Notes: generated by a model from the sequence alone, not told the origin. Counted from the first letter of the stretch, positions 19,652 through 28,616 are shown. The stretch: 36,185 nt of DNA from Ectothiorhodospiraceae bacterium (GCA_007117515.1 SKGQ01000140.1:1-36185), one strand, 5' to 3'. Translations and numbers: made by a program.

Positions 19652-21340
19652 ATGCAGGCCCGCCAGAGACTGACCCGATTATTTGCCGCAATGCTGCTGC
19701 TCGTCGCCGCCGCCGTCCCGGCCGCGGAAAGGCCCCCCGGCGCAGCGATTGCCACAGCCCATCCGATGGCCACCCAGGCCGCCCGCGAGATACTCGAACA
19801 GGGTGGCAATGCCTTTGATGCGGCGGTGGCGGTGACTGCATCACTGGCCGTGGTCGAGCCCTACAGTAGCGGTATTGGGGGCGGCGGCTTCTGGTTGCTG
19901 CATCGGGCCGACGACGGCCACCAGGTCATGGTGGACGGTCGCGAAACCGCGCCGGGTGAGGCTCACTCATGGATGTACCTGGATGCGGACGGTGAACCGG
20001 TCAGCGGGGCCTCACTGAACGGCCCGCTGGCCGCCGGCATCCCCGGAACCCCGGCGGCGCTGGCGCACATCACCGAACAATACGGCCATCTCAGCCTGAG
20101 CCAGAATCTGGCGCCGGCCATTCGTCAGGCCCGCCACGGATTCCCGGTGGATCGGCACTATCGACGATTGATGGGCTTCCGCAAGGACGCCGTCAGCGAG
20201 TGGCCGGATGCCGCAAGAATCTTTCTGCTCGATGGCGAGATCCCGCGCGAGGGGCATCTGATCCGCCAGCCGGACCTGGCGCGGACGCTGGAGCGCATCG
20301 CGGAGCAGGGTCACGCGGGGTTCTATCACGGCGAACTGGCAGAGAAGCTGGTGCGGTCGACCCGCGATGCCGGCGGCATCTGGCAACTGGAGGATTTCGC
20401 CGATTATGCCATCGTCGAACGGGATCCGGTGATCATCGACTATCGCGATATGCGGATCACCGCCGCCAGCCTGCCCTCTGCCGGCGGCGTGGCCCTGGGC
20501 ACGATGTTCGGCCTGCTGGCCGAGCATGATCTGGACAGTCTGGACCGCGTCACCCGCATTCATCTGATCGCCGAGACCATGCGCCGCGCCTACCGGGACC
20601 GCAGCCTGTTCCTGGGTGACCCCGACTTCATCGAAGACCCCACCGCGCAACTCACCGGTGAGGACCATCTGCGCCTGCTGGCCAGCGATCTGGACCTGGA
20701 ACGCGCTACCGACTCCGGTGATCTGCCGGCGCCCCGGCAACAGGGCGAGGACACGACACACTTCTCGATTATCGATGCAGACGGCAACCGGGTTGCCGCG
20801 ACACTTTCCATCAACTATCCGTTTGGTTCGGGCTTTGTCGCCGCCGGCACCGGTGTGCTGCTGAACAACGAGATGGACGATTTCGCGACCCGACCGGGTG
20901 AGCCCAATGCGTATGGCCTGATCGGCGGCGAACCGAACCTGGTGGAACCGGGGAAACGTCCGCTATCGAGCATGACCCCAGCCTTTATCGAGACCGATGA
21001 CCGCATTGGCATTCTCGGCAGCCCGGGTGGCAGTCGCATCATCACCCAGGTCATGCTGGGAATTCTGGCCTTCGCCGAGGGCGAAAGCGCTGCAACCTGG
21101 GTCAGCCGCCCCCGCTATCATCATCAGTACGCGCCGGATCGCATCCAGCATGAACCCGGTGCCTTTGACCTGCACACAATCAGGGCGCTGGAAGCGCTTG
21201 GCCACAGCGTCGAATCCGCCGGCCGCCAGTACGGCGACATGCAGGCGGTGCTCTGGCATCGTGGCGAGAATCGGCTTGAGGCGGCGAGTGATCCGCGTGG
21301 CGGCGGCGAGGCGATCGTGCTGTCGCGGGAGCAGCACTGA
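19652..21340 (+). CDS. ggt: Gamma-glutamyltranspeptidase
   Basis: Ggt is a periplasmic, self-cleaving enzyme that hydrolyses glutathione or transfers its gamma-glutamyl group. The 562-residue precursor has a signal peptide ending near PAAE (residue 26), the GGNAFDAAVA motif near 51-60, the gamma-glutamyl-binding Arg97 in DGRETAP, and the autoprocessing site DTTHFSIID, where Thr368 would become the N-terminus and nucleophile of the small subunit. RPLSSMTP and GSPGGSRI line the active site as expected. I chose the ATG at 19652; a GTG at 19631 overlaps coaD and would distort the signal peptide. Confidence 0.95.
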   Translation: MQARQRLTRLFAAMLLLVAAAVPAAERPPGAAIATAHPMATQAAREILEQGGNAFDAAVAVTASLAVVEPYSSGIGGGGFWLLHRADDGHQVMVDGRETAPGEAHSWMYLDADGEPVSGASLNGPLAAGIPGTPAALAHITEQYGHLSLSQNLAPAIRQARHGFPVDRHYRRLMGFRKDAVSEWPDAARIFLLDGEIPREGHLIRQPDLARTLERIAEQGHAGFYHGELAEKLVRSTRDAGGIWQLEDFADYAIVERDPVIIDYRDMRITAASLPSAGGVALGTMFGLLAEHDLDSLDRVTRIHLIAETMRRAYRDRSLFLGDPDFIEDPTAQLTGEDHLRLLASDLDLERATDSGDLPAPRQQGEDTTHFSIIDADGNRVAATLSINYPFGSGFVAAGTGVLLNNEMDDFATRPGEPNAYGLIGGEPNLVEPGKRPLSSMTPAFIETDDRIGILGSPGGSRIITQVMLGILAFAEGESAATWVSRPRYHHQYAPDRIQHEPGAFDLHTIRALEALGHSVESAGRQYGDMQAVLWHRGENRLEAASDPRGGGEAIVLSREQH

Positions 21341-21421
21341 AACGAACCGGCGTTGTCCAAGATACCGGGGACGGCCGGACGGGTACTCCGGTCGCTATCA
21401 ATCTGCAACGGGATAGTCAGC

Positions 21422-22078
21422 ATGAAAACACGTTATCGGGGACTGATTGCCGCTGGCCTGGCGGTGTTGCTACTACTGGCAAGTTTCGGTGCGCAGGCCA
21501 AGAAGAATCCGGAAGAATTGATCCAGGGGCTGTTCGACGAGGCCGTGGACGTTCTGCTGGAGAATCGGGATGCCATTACCGAAGATCGCCGGGTCGCCTT
21601 CGATCTGATCGACGAAATTCTGTCGCCGCATGTCGAGTACAACCTGATGTCGCGGCTGATACTCGGACGCCATGCGCGTGGCGCCTCGGACGAGACCATC
21701 GACCGCTTTGCCGATGCCTTCCGCGAGAACGCGATCCGCACCTATTCCGGCACGCTGTCTGACCATGTGGACGACGTCGTGCGGGCGGTGGACGGCAACG
21801 GCCAGGTCATGGAGATCGTCCGCGTAAGCGATCCGGATTCGCGCAACCGGGTGCAGGTCCAGACCCGACTGAACATCGACAATCCGGCGGTACCGGTGAA
21901 TTACGAATTAATCCTTGATGAGGAACACGACGCCTGGCGGATCTACAACATCAGCCTTGAGGGCTTCAATTTCGTCATCAACTACCGCAATGAATACGGT
22001 TCCGTTGCCGACCGGCATGGGCTCGACGGCCTGATTGAGCGACTGGAGGACCGTAACGCGCGGGCCTGGTCGAACTAA
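21422..22078 (+). CDS. MlaC/Ttg2D-like phospholipid-binding protein
   Basis: This is a 218-residue periplasmic protein of the MlaC (toluene tolerance Ttg2D) family. A signal peptide ends in AQA (residue 26). The mature chain follows the family pattern: an N-terminal helix, the DEILSPHVEYNLMSRLILGRH region, RFADAFRENAIRTYSGTL, and the C-terminal strand block WRIYNISLEGFNFVINYRNEY. MlaC proteins shuttle phospholipids between the outer membrane MlaA complex and the inner membrane MlaFEDB transporter. No other mla gene is nearby, so this may be a stand-alone paralogue or serve a distant transporter. The ATG at 21422 follows GGGAT; the frame is open 23 codons upstream. Confidence 0.87.
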   Translation: MKTRYRGLIAAGLAVLLLLASFGAQAKKNPEELIQGLFDEAVDVLLENRDAITEDRRVAFDLIDEILSPHVEYNLMSRLILGRHARGASDETIDRFADAFRENAIRTYSGTLSDHVDDVVRAVDGNGQVMEIVRVSDPDSRNRVQVQTRLNIDNPAVPVNYELILDEEHDAWRIYNISLEGFNFVINYRNEYGSVADRHGLDGLIERLEDRNARAWSN

Positions 22079-22103
22079 TAAGGGACAAGACGGATAACGG
22101 AAC

Positions 22104-22214
22104 CAAAAAAAGCCTCCGGGCATCAGCCCGGAGGATAAGGTTACGCGCCAGGGTGGGCGGACGCGTCCTGTGATCGGGATGTCGCCAAGACGTCCCGACG
22201 GTGTTCTACACGGT
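22104..22214 (-). ncRNA. Candidate small RNA ending in an intrinsic terminator
   Basis: The minus strand has an extended -10-like TGC-TATACC (22229-22221) with a weak -35 upstream (TTTTGC, 17-base spacer). About 15 bases downstream begins a strong stem, TCGGGACGTC with GACATCCCGA (22198-22189 and 22183-22174, one G-U pair, five-base loop), and the transcript would end at the terminator at 22134-22105. The predicted length is about 110 bases. No open frame with a ribosome binding site fits, and no known RNA family was recognised. It could equally be the 3' untranslated region of the SDR message. Confidence 0.3.
22105..22134 (-). terminator. Rho-independent terminator
   Basis: On the minus strand CCTCCGGGC and GCCCGGAGG form a perfect 9-bp GC-rich stem with loop TGAT, followed by C and seven T residues. 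It is a canonical intrinsic terminator for minus-strand transcripts arriving from the SDR gene or a small RNA. On the plus strand the same stem lies 34 bases after the MlaC-like stop but lacks a T-run. Confidence 0.9.
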
Positions 22215-22308
22215 CAGGTAGGTATAGCACAGGGTTGGGGGCCGCAAAAGAGTCCAGCCGGTGCAATCTGCACGCTTCGCTTTCAGATCGGGCAATCGCC
22301 CGGCCGAC

Positions 22309-23070
22309 TCAGACGGCATCGCCCCGACGCCACATGGCCTGCTGCTCAGGGTCGGTAAACGTCCACTCACTGCGGGAAAAGCCTTCGTTGCTGACATCGA
22401 GCAGCAGCCAGCTGACGAATCCGGCCACCTCGCCCGGGTTTTCCAGCTTGCCCTGGGCATGCAGATCGAGAAACTTGTCGATGGCAGGGAAATCCTCACG
22501 CCGTTGCTGGCGCAGCAGAGTCTGCATCGGTGTATCAACCACCCCCGGACGAACACTGCCAACGGCAATTCCGCGCTCAGCCAATTCCAGCGACCAGACC
22601 TGATACAGCATGTACAGGGCCGCCTTGCTGGTGCAGTAGGCCCCCCAGCCGCTGTAACCGCTATGGGCGGCGCCCGATGAAATATGCAGAATCCGACCAC
22701 CGTCCAGCCGGGGCAGCAGGGCCTGTGTCAGAAACAGCGGTGCCTCGACATTGATCGCCTGGCTGCGACGCCAGTCGGCCAGCGTGACATCCGCCAGCGG
22801 TGCCACGGGTTCGAGAACTCCGGCATTGTGCACCAGCACTGTCAGCGACCGCTCGCCCACCGCAGCAACAATCTCCTCCCGGCCCGAATCCGTCGCCACG
22901 TCCGCGGACAGAACGCTGATCCGGTCAGGATTCGCGCTTCGGGTTTCCGCCAGCGGTTCCTGCCGGCGCCCCACTGCCAACACGTCCAGATCACGGTCGG
23001 CCAGCGCATGGCACAGCGCCCGGCCAAGTCCCGTGCCGCCTCCGGTTACAACTGCAAGCGGGTTATTCAT
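22309..23070 (-). CDS. Short-chain dehydrogenase/reductase
   Basis: This is a 253-residue classical SDR oxidoreductase. It has the cofactor motif TGGGTGLG at 9-16, with Gly-Arg-Arg at 34-36 suggesting NADPH preference, NAG at 82-84, and the catalytic Ser (131/132), Tyr145 and Lys149 in ISSGAAHSGYSGWGAYCTSK. The overall pattern resembles sepiapterin/benzil-reductase-like SDRs, but the substrate cannot be read from the sequence. The ATG at 23070 is preceded by AGGAGG six bases upstream. It is divergent from the acyl-CoA synthetase gene and probably ends at the terminator at 22105-22134. Confidence 0.88.
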   Translation of the reverse strand: MNNPLAVVTGGGTGLGRALCHALADRDLDVLAVGRRQEPLAETRSANPDRISVLSADVATDSGREEIVAAVGERSLTVLVHNAGVLEPVAPLADVTLADWRRSQAINVEAPLFLTQALLPRLDGGRILHISSGAAHSGYSGWGAYCTSKAALYMLYQVWSLELAERGIAVGSVRPGVVDTPMQTLLRQQRREDFPAIDKFLDLHAQGKLENPGEVAGFVSWLLLDVSNEGFSRSEWTFTDPEQQAMWRRGDAV

Positions 23071-23100
23071 CAAGCCTCCTGAAAACTATTGACAGATCAA

Positions 23101-23265
23101 TGCGGAAAACTGCCCGGATTTGGTGCTACGGTCAAAGCAGTATCACGGTCTTCCGCAGGAGCCGGGTCGGCATCGGGACCGTGGTCGGAAAGCATAACAA
23201 GTCCGGCTTCGAGGCCGGGCAACCCCATGGCGGGATGATCCATCATCGCCATGACATGGAGGAGA
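23101..23265 (+). promoter_or_regulatory. Structured leader of the acyl-CoA synthetase gene
   Basis: Several inverted repeats fill this 165-base stretch. TGCGGAA (23101-23107) pairs with TTCCGCA (23151-23157). CACGGTC (23144-23150) pairs with GACCGTG (23177-23183), which crosses the first stem, so the two are alternatives or a pseudoknot. CCGGC (23203-23207) pairs with GCCGG (23214-23218). ATGGCG...ATGA (23228-23239) pairs with TCATCGCCAT (23244-23253) around the loop TCCA, five bases before GGAGGAG. These could be RNA control elements or, for the two 7-bp repeats, operator sites. No known riboswitch was recognised. Confidence 0.35.
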
Positions 23266-23271
23266 CGAATC

Positions 23272-25164
23272 ATGTCCTATCAGGACCTCTATCAGCGTGC
23301 TGTGCGTGATCCGGAAGGGTTTTGGCGGGAGCAGGCGGAAAAGCTGCCCTGGCACCAGACACCCCGGAAGATTCTGGGGAAAGACGACCAGGATCACTAT
23401 CGCTGGTTTGCCGGCGGCCAGCTGAACATCTCGGAACTGGCACTGGACCGCCATGTGGAGGCAGGTCGTGGCGACCAGGCGGCGATCATCTATGACTCAC
23501 CGGCCACCAACAGCCAGAGCCGATTGAGCTTCCGAGAGCTGCGTGACCGGGTCGCGCTTCTGGCCGGTGGGCTACGCGATCTGGGGGTTGCCAAGGGTGA
23601 CCGGGTGGTTATCTACATGCCGATGGTGCCGGAGGCCGTAATCGCAATGCTGGCCTGCGCCCGGCTGGGTGCCATCCATTCCGTGGTTTTCGGTGGCTTC
23701 CAGCCCCATGAACTGGCGGTGCGCATCGACGATGCCCGCCCCAAGGTGCTGCTGACGGCAAGCTGCGGCATCGAGTTCAGCAAGGTCATCCCCTACAAGC
23801 CGCTGGTAGACGAGGCCATCCGCCGCAGCGCCGAGCCGCCACCCCGTACCGTGGTGCTGCAGCGGCCTGAGTGCCACGCCGACATGGACCCCGAACGGGA
23901 CCTGGACTGGCAGGACGTTGTGGCGAAGGCGAAACCCGCCGATCCGGTACCAGTAGACGCCACGCATCCGCTCTACATCCTGTACACCTCCGGCACCACC
24001 GGCAAACCGAAGGGCGTGGTCCGCGACACCGGCGGTTATGCCGTAGCCCTGAATTTCAGCATGAAGTACGTCTATAACCTGGATCCGGGCGACGTCTTCT
24101 GGACCGCCTCGGATGTGGGATGGGTGGTTGGCCATTCCTATATTGTCTACGGTCCGCTGATCTACGGCTGCACCACGGTGGTGTTTGAGGGTAAGCCGGT
24201 GAGGACGCCCGATGCCGGGACCTTCTGGCGGGTCATCGCCGAGCATCAGGTCAAGGTGTTCTTCACCGCGCCGACCGCGTTCCGTGCCGTGAAGAAGGAA
24301 GACCCGGAGGCGAAACTGCTGGCCGACTACGACATCAGTTGCCTGCGGGCGATCTACCAGGCCGGCGAGCGGCTGGATCCTCCCACTTACGAATGGCTGA
24401 AACGGATCACCGGCCTGCCAGTAATCGACCACTGGTGGCAAACGGAAACCGGCTGGCCAATTGCCAGCAATCCGATGGGCATCGATCCGCAACCGGAGAA
24501 AAGCGGCTCGGCGACGTTTCCGGTACCCGGTTATCAGGTCGAGGTGCTGGACCCCAAGGGACAACCGGTGGAGGCCGGGACACAGGGCAACCTTGCCATC
24601 CGTCTGCCGCTGCCACCGGGGTGCCTGCCGACGCTGTGGAATGACCCGGCCCGGTTTCACAGCGCCTACCTGGAGCGCTTCCCGGGCTATTACGACACCT
24701 CCGACGGCGGTTTCATCGATGAGGACGGCTACATCTTCGTCATGGGCCGCATGGACGATGTGATCAATGTGGCCGGCCACCGGCTATCCACCGGCGAAAT
24801 GGAAGAGCTGATCGGCGGCCACAGCGCGGTTGCCGAATGCGCGGTTGTGGGCCTGCGCGACGAGATGAAGGGCGAGACGCCGATGGGCTTTGTGGTGCTG
24901 AAGAACGGCGCCGATATCGACCATGCGACACTGGAGCAGGATCTGGTGGACATCGTGCGCAACGAAATCGGTGCCTTCGCCTGCCTGCGTCAGGTGGCGA
25001 TCGTGCAGAAGCTGCCGAAGACCCGCTCCGGCAAGATCCTGCGCAAGAGCATCCGTCAGCTATCGTTGGAGAAGGACGTTTCGGTGCCGTCGACCATCGA
25101 CGACCCGAGCAGCCTGGAAGAGATTCGCAGCGCCATGGACAAGGCCGGCCTGCGCCAGTTCTGA
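23272..25164 (+). CDS. prpE: AMP-forming short-chain acyl-CoA synthetase (propionyl-CoA synthetase type)
   Basis: This 630-residue enzyme activates a short-chain acid, most likely propionate, with ATP and CoA. It has the ACS N-terminal segment (FWREQAEKLPWHQTP), the P-loop-like YTSGTTGKPKG at 238-248, the DVGWVVGHSYIVYGPL block, WWQTETGWP with a Trp in the acyl pocket region, and the C-terminal hinge and Lys588 in PKTRSGKILRK. The PrpE/ACSS3 subfamily is favoured over acetyl-CoA synthetase by length and motif wording. Lys588 is the residue that Pat-type enzymes acylate to switch such synthetases off, and a Pat-like gene follows 92 bases later. GGAGGAG precedes the ATG at 23272. Confidence 0.92.
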   Translation: MSYQDLYQRAVRDPEGFWREQAEKLPWHQTPRKILGKDDQDHYRWFAGGQLNISELALDRHVEAGRGDQAAIIYDSPATNSQSRLSFRELRDRVALLAGGLRDLGVAKGDRVVIYMPMVPEAVIAMLACARLGAIHSVVFGGFQPHELAVRIDDARPKVLLTASCGIEFSKVIPYKPLVDEAIRRSAEPPPRTVVLQRPECHADMDPERDLDWQDVVAKAKPADPVPVDATHPLYILYTSGTTGKPKGVVRDTGGYAVALNFSMKYVYNLDPGDVFWTASDVGWVVGHSYIVYGPLIYGCTTVVFEGKPVRTPDAGTFWRVIAEHQVKVFFTAPTAFRAVKKEDPEAKLLADYDISCLRAIYQAGERLDPPTYEWLKRITGLPVIDHWWQTETGWPIASNPMGIDPQPEKSGSATFPVPGYQVEVLDPKGQPVEAGTQGNLAIRLPLPPGCLPTLWNDPARFHSAYLERFPGYYDTSDGGFIDEDGYIFVMGRMDDVINVAGHRLSTGEMEELIGGHSAVAECAVVGLRDEMKGETPMGFVVLKNGADIDHATLEQDLVDIVRNEIGAFACLRQVAIVQKLPKTRSGKILRKSIRQLSLEKDVSVPSTIDDPSSLEEIRSAMDKAGLRQF

Positions 25165-25256
25165 CGATTACGCGGACAATAGCGAGGCTACCGGATGCGG
25201 CACTGCAGCATCCCGCAGTATGATGGTGTCAGGATGGGAAACGGAGCACCTGCGCC

Positions 25257-27956
25257 ATGAGCAGCCATTACCTGGACCGTTTCTTTCGGCCCGGTTCGAT
25301 CGCCTTGGTGGGGGCCAGCGACGAACCGGGCTCGGTGGGCGCGCAGGTGCTGGAGAACCTCCAGCAGGCAGGCTTCGCCGGTACCTTGCTCGCAGTCAAT
25401 CCGTCGCACCGCCAGATCGGCGATCTGCCCTGTGTCGCCTCGGTGCTGGACCTGCCCGAGACGCCGGATCTGGCGATCATCAGTATCCCGGCGCGGGCCA
25501 TTCCGCAGGTCATCGACCAATGTGGCCAGGCCGGCATACGCGCGGCAGTGCTCCTGGCACCCGACCTGGCGGAAGGTGACCAGTCAAGTTCGCTGAACCA
25601 CATCGAAGCGCTGCGGCTCGCGCGTTTGCACGGCATCCGGCTGATCGGGCCCGACTGGGCCGGCCTGCTGCGGCCCTCCTCCGGACTGGTTGCCAGTTTT
25701 GGCACCGCCATGGCCCAGCCCGGCCCGCTTGCTCTGATCTCGCAATCCGGCGCTCTCAGCGGTGCAATACTGGACTGGGCCCCAACCCGTGGCATCGGCT
25801 TCTCCACCGTGGTTTCCCTGGGCGAGACCACCGATGTCGATGTGGATGAAATTCTCGATTATCTGGCACTGGATCCGCAGACCCGCAGCATTCTGCTGTA
25901 CCTGGAACGGATCAACGACGCCCGCGGATTTCTCAGCGGCCTGCGGGCCGCGGCACGCCTGAAACCGGTAATCGTCATGAAGTCCGGCCGCGCGCCGACA
26001 GAAATCTGCCCCAGCCGCTCGCACGCCAGAGCGCTGATCGATCCCGACAAGGCGTTCGACGCCGCGATTGCGCGTGCCGGTGCCGTGCGCGTGCCCAACA
26101 TGACGCAATTGCTGTCGAGCGCGCTGCTGCTGGCCGGCGGGCGGCGCCTGGCGGGCGATCGCATCGCGGTGCTGGCCAATGGTCACGGTCCGGGCCGGAT
26201 TGCCGGCGACGTCATCGACAGGCGGCACCTGTCGCTGGCCCCTCTCAAGGAGACCACACGGCAGGCGCTGCGCCTGCGCGTTCCGCGTTCACACTCGGTC
26301 GCCAATCCGGTGGACATGCCCTGCGAAGTGGCGCCAGGCGATTACGCCGCCTGTCTGGACGACTGCCTTCGGGACAAGGGGGTCAACGGCGCCATCGCCA
26401 TCTTCACGCCACAAAGCCGTATCGAAGCCGCTGAGACAGCACAGAAGGTGACTGATGTCGCCAATACCTCGCAGAAACCGGTACTGGCCTGCTGGATGGG
26501 CGGTGATGCCGTGGAGCCCGCTCGTCGCCATTTCAGTGCCAGCCATTTTCCCAGCTATGGCACACCGGAGAACGCGGTCGAGGCACTGGCGGCGCTATCC
26601 CGCTACCGCCGTAGTCAGGCGCTGCTGGCCCAGCTCGCAAATGCACCGGGGGATCTGGAGAGTCCGGATATCCAGGCCGCCTCATCGATTGTCGACAAGG
26701 CGCTGCGGGCCGGGCTGGACCGATTGACGCCGGAGCAGGCCAAGGCCGTACTGCAGGCCTTCCGTATTCCGGTGACCCCGACCTACGTGGCGCGCAGTCG
26801 TGCCGAGGCCTGTGAGCAGGCTCGTTCGCTTGGCTTTCCGGTGGCACTGAAGATCAACAGCGCAGCCATTATCCGCAAACTCGCCGCCGGCGGCGTGCAC
26901 CTGAATCTGGTCGATGAGGACGCGGTGACGCAGGCATGGGACGACATCATGCAGGCCATGGCGCAGCGCTATCCGGGAGTTGCCACCGATGGCTGCTCGG
27001 TGGAACCCATGCACACGCCCCGCAACGGCCATGAGGTCATGCTCGGGGTCGCCAGGGATGCGGTTTTCGGCCCGGTGATCGGCTTTGGCGCCGGCGGCTC
27101 GATGGTCGAGGCAATCCGCGACATCGCTGTTTCCCTGCCACCGTTGAACGACTTCCTGGCCCGGGATCTGGTCCGCCGCACCCGCCTGTCACGCTATCTG
27201 GACGACGGCGAGGGGCTGCCGCTGGCAGCCCTGGAGCAGGTTCTCCTCCAACTCTCGGATCTGGTCTGCAGCCTGCCGTCGGTCACCGATATCGACATCA
27301 ATCCAATGATCGTTGACCACGGCACCGCGATCGCCGTCGATGCCCGGATCCATATCAGCCCGGCGAAAGTCGACACCGGTTACGGGCACATGGCCATCAT
27401 GCCCTATCCGGCGAATCTTGCGCGTGAAGTCGAGCTGCGGGACGGCAGCGTCGTGCTGCTACGCCCGATACGTCCGGAAGACGCCGACATGGAGGCCGCC
27501 TTCGTACGGTCCCTGTCGCCGCGGTCGCGCTATCTGCGCTTCATGGAACACATGAGCGAACTCAGCACATCAATGCTTGTCCGCTTCACACAGATCGATT
27601 ACGACCGGGAAATGGCCCTGGTTGCCCTGGCGCCGGGAGACGGCGGTGAAGAGCTCACCCAGGTCGGCGTCAGTCGCTACATCATCAATCCGGACGGCAA
27701 CAGTTGCGAGTTCGGGCTCGTCGTCTCCGACGACTGGCAGGGCCGCGGTCTGGGTCGCGCGCTGATGGAGGCATTGATGCACTGCGCGCAACAGAGGGGA
27801 CTGAGCCGAATAGAAGGTCAGGTGCTGGCCGCCAACCAGGGCATGCTTGCGCTGATGCAGCGACTGGACTTCATCCGGCGACCGGACCCGGACGACGACT
27901 CCATGGTTCTGGTGGAACGAACACTGACCGCAGAGACCGCGACGAACATGACATGA
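25257..27956 (+). CDS. Pat/PatZ-type protein lysine acyltransferase (acyl-CoA synthetase-like plus GNAT)
   Basis: This 899-residue protein combines an NDP-forming acyl-CoA synthetase-like module with a GNAT acetyltransferase. Residues 1-460 hold the CoA-binding and ligase domains (FRPGSIALVGAS, SQSGALSGAILDWA), about 490-715 an ATP-grasp domain (GFPVALKINS, IDINPMIVDHG), and 724-895 the GNAT domain with acetyl-CoA motif DDWQGRGLGRALMEAL near 824-839. In active NDP-forming synthetases a phospho-histidine sits in a Ser-His-Thr-Gly context; here it is Ser-His256-Ala-Arg, so the synthetase part may only sense ligand. Family members (Pat, PatZ/YfiQ) acylate and inactivate acyl-CoA synthetases. Its place directly after prpE fits that role. 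Confidence 0.92.
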   Translation: MSSHYLDRFFRPGSIALVGASDEPGSVGAQVLENLQQAGFAGTLLAVNPSHRQIGDLPCVASVLDLPETPDLAIISIPARAIPQVIDQCGQAGIRAAVLLAPDLAEGDQSSSLNHIEALRLARLHGIRLIGPDWAGLLRPSSGLVASFGTAMAQPGPLALISQSGALSGAILDWAPTRGIGFSTVVSLGETTDVDVDEILDYLALDPQTRSILLYLERINDARGFLSGLRAAARLKPVIVMKSGRAPTEICPSRSHARALIDPDKAFDAAIARAGAVRVPNMTQLLSSALLLAGGRRLAGDRIAVLANGHGPGRIAGDVIDRRHLSLAPLKETTRQALRLRVPRSHSVANPVDMPCEVAPGDYAACLDDCLRDKGVNGAIAIFTPQSRIEAAETAQKVTDVANTSQKPVLACWMGGDAVEPARRHFSASHFPSYGTPENAVEALAALSRYRRSQALLAQLANAPGDLESPDIQAASSIVDKALRAGLDRLTPEQAKAVLQAFRIPVTPTYVARSRAEACEQARSLGFPVALKINSAAIIRKLAAGGVHLNLVDEDAVTQAWDDIMQAMAQRYPGVATDGCSVEPMHTPRNGHEVMLGVARDAVFGPVIGFGAGGSMVEAIRDIAVSLPPLNDFLARDLVRRTRLSRYLDDGEGLPLAALEQVLLQLSDLVCSLPSVTDIDINPMIVDHGTAIAVDARIHISPAKVDTGYGHMAIMPYPANLAREVELRDGSVVLLRPIRPEDADMEAAFVRSLSPRSRYLRFMEHMSELSTSMLVRFTQIDYDREMALVALAPGDGGEELTQVGVSRYIINPDGNSCEFGLVVSDDWQGRGLGRALMEALMHCAQQRGLSRIEGQVLAANQGMLALMQRLDFIRRPDPDDDSMVLVERTLTAETATNMT

Positions 27957-28040
27957 GGCTTCGCGTATCCTTTTGGCAACGCTTGCGCAGGGCATCGCCT
28001 GGCCTCAGCATTGCGTCATTTCGTTTCGCCGGGAGTTTCC

Positions 28041-28601
28041 ATGTCTGATTATCTGCTGCCCGCCCTGATAATCGGTGGCGTGCTGCTCGTTGCGCTGGTG
28101 CTGCTGTTGGCGCTTCGCCGACGCCGCAGGTTGCGCCTGGCCGGTCGAGCCCTGCTGGCGCCGGCACATGCCGGTTTCTTCCACATCCTGCGCGAGGCGC
28201 TGCCAAACCACGCGGTGCTGGTGCATGTGCCGCTGAGTGCCTTCATCGAGCCCAGCGGCCTGTCCGCGCGCCGCAGCGAACAGCAGATGCGGGAACTGGA
28301 TCAGCAGGGCACGGATTTCCTGATCTGCGATGCACAGATGCGTCCCGTGGCGTGCATCGGTCTCGACTCAGAGCCGGACAAGGCCACCAGAGCCTCGCTG
28401 GAGGCGGCGAAGATCCCCTTCCTTGGCTGGCGCAGCAGTGCCCTGCCCACGCGTCAGGAGATTGCCGACACCGTCGCTGCACTGCGGAGCCCGGTTGCCG
28501 CCCCGGCCACGCGGGATCCGGCTGCGGAACGCGTCGAGCCCGGCCTGGGCATGGACGATCTGCCTGATCTTGATGAGGGTCGGCGCGAACCGAGGCTCTG
28601 A
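28041..28601 (+). CDS. DUF2726 membrane-anchored protein
   Basis: This is a 186-residue protein with one N-terminal membrane helix (residues 4-25) followed by an Arg-rich stop-transfer RRRRRLRL. The DUF2726 core runs from about 40 to 145: FFHILREAL, VHVPLSAFI, then FLICDAQMRPVACIGLDSE and AKIPFLGW. DUF2726 resembles nuclease-related domains in some annotations, but no firm function is known. The last 45 residues are proline- and acid-rich and probably disordered. The ATG at 28041 follows GGGAG. It stands 84 bases after the Pat-like gene and converges with the dehydrogenase gene. Confidence 0.82.
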   Translation: MSDYLLPALIIGGVLLVALVLLLALRRRRRLRLAGRALLAPAHAGFFHILREALPNHAVLVHVPLSAFIEPSGLSARRSEQQMRELDQQGTDFLICDAQMRPVACIGLDSEPDKATRASLEAAKIPFLGWRSSALPTRQEIADTVAALRSPVAAPATRDPAAERVEPGLGMDDLPDLDEGRREPRL

Positions 28602-28616
28602 TCGCGGACCTGGCTG

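Noticed and set aside
23089-23094. Perfect TTGACA -35 box upstream of prpE
   Set aside because: No acceptable -10 box is found 15-19 bases downstream; the surrounding TTGA-N4-TCAA could instead be an operator.
23572-24780. 402-codon minus-strand open frame opposite prpE
   Set aside because: It mirrors the codon structure of prpE, has no recognisable domain and no start signal.
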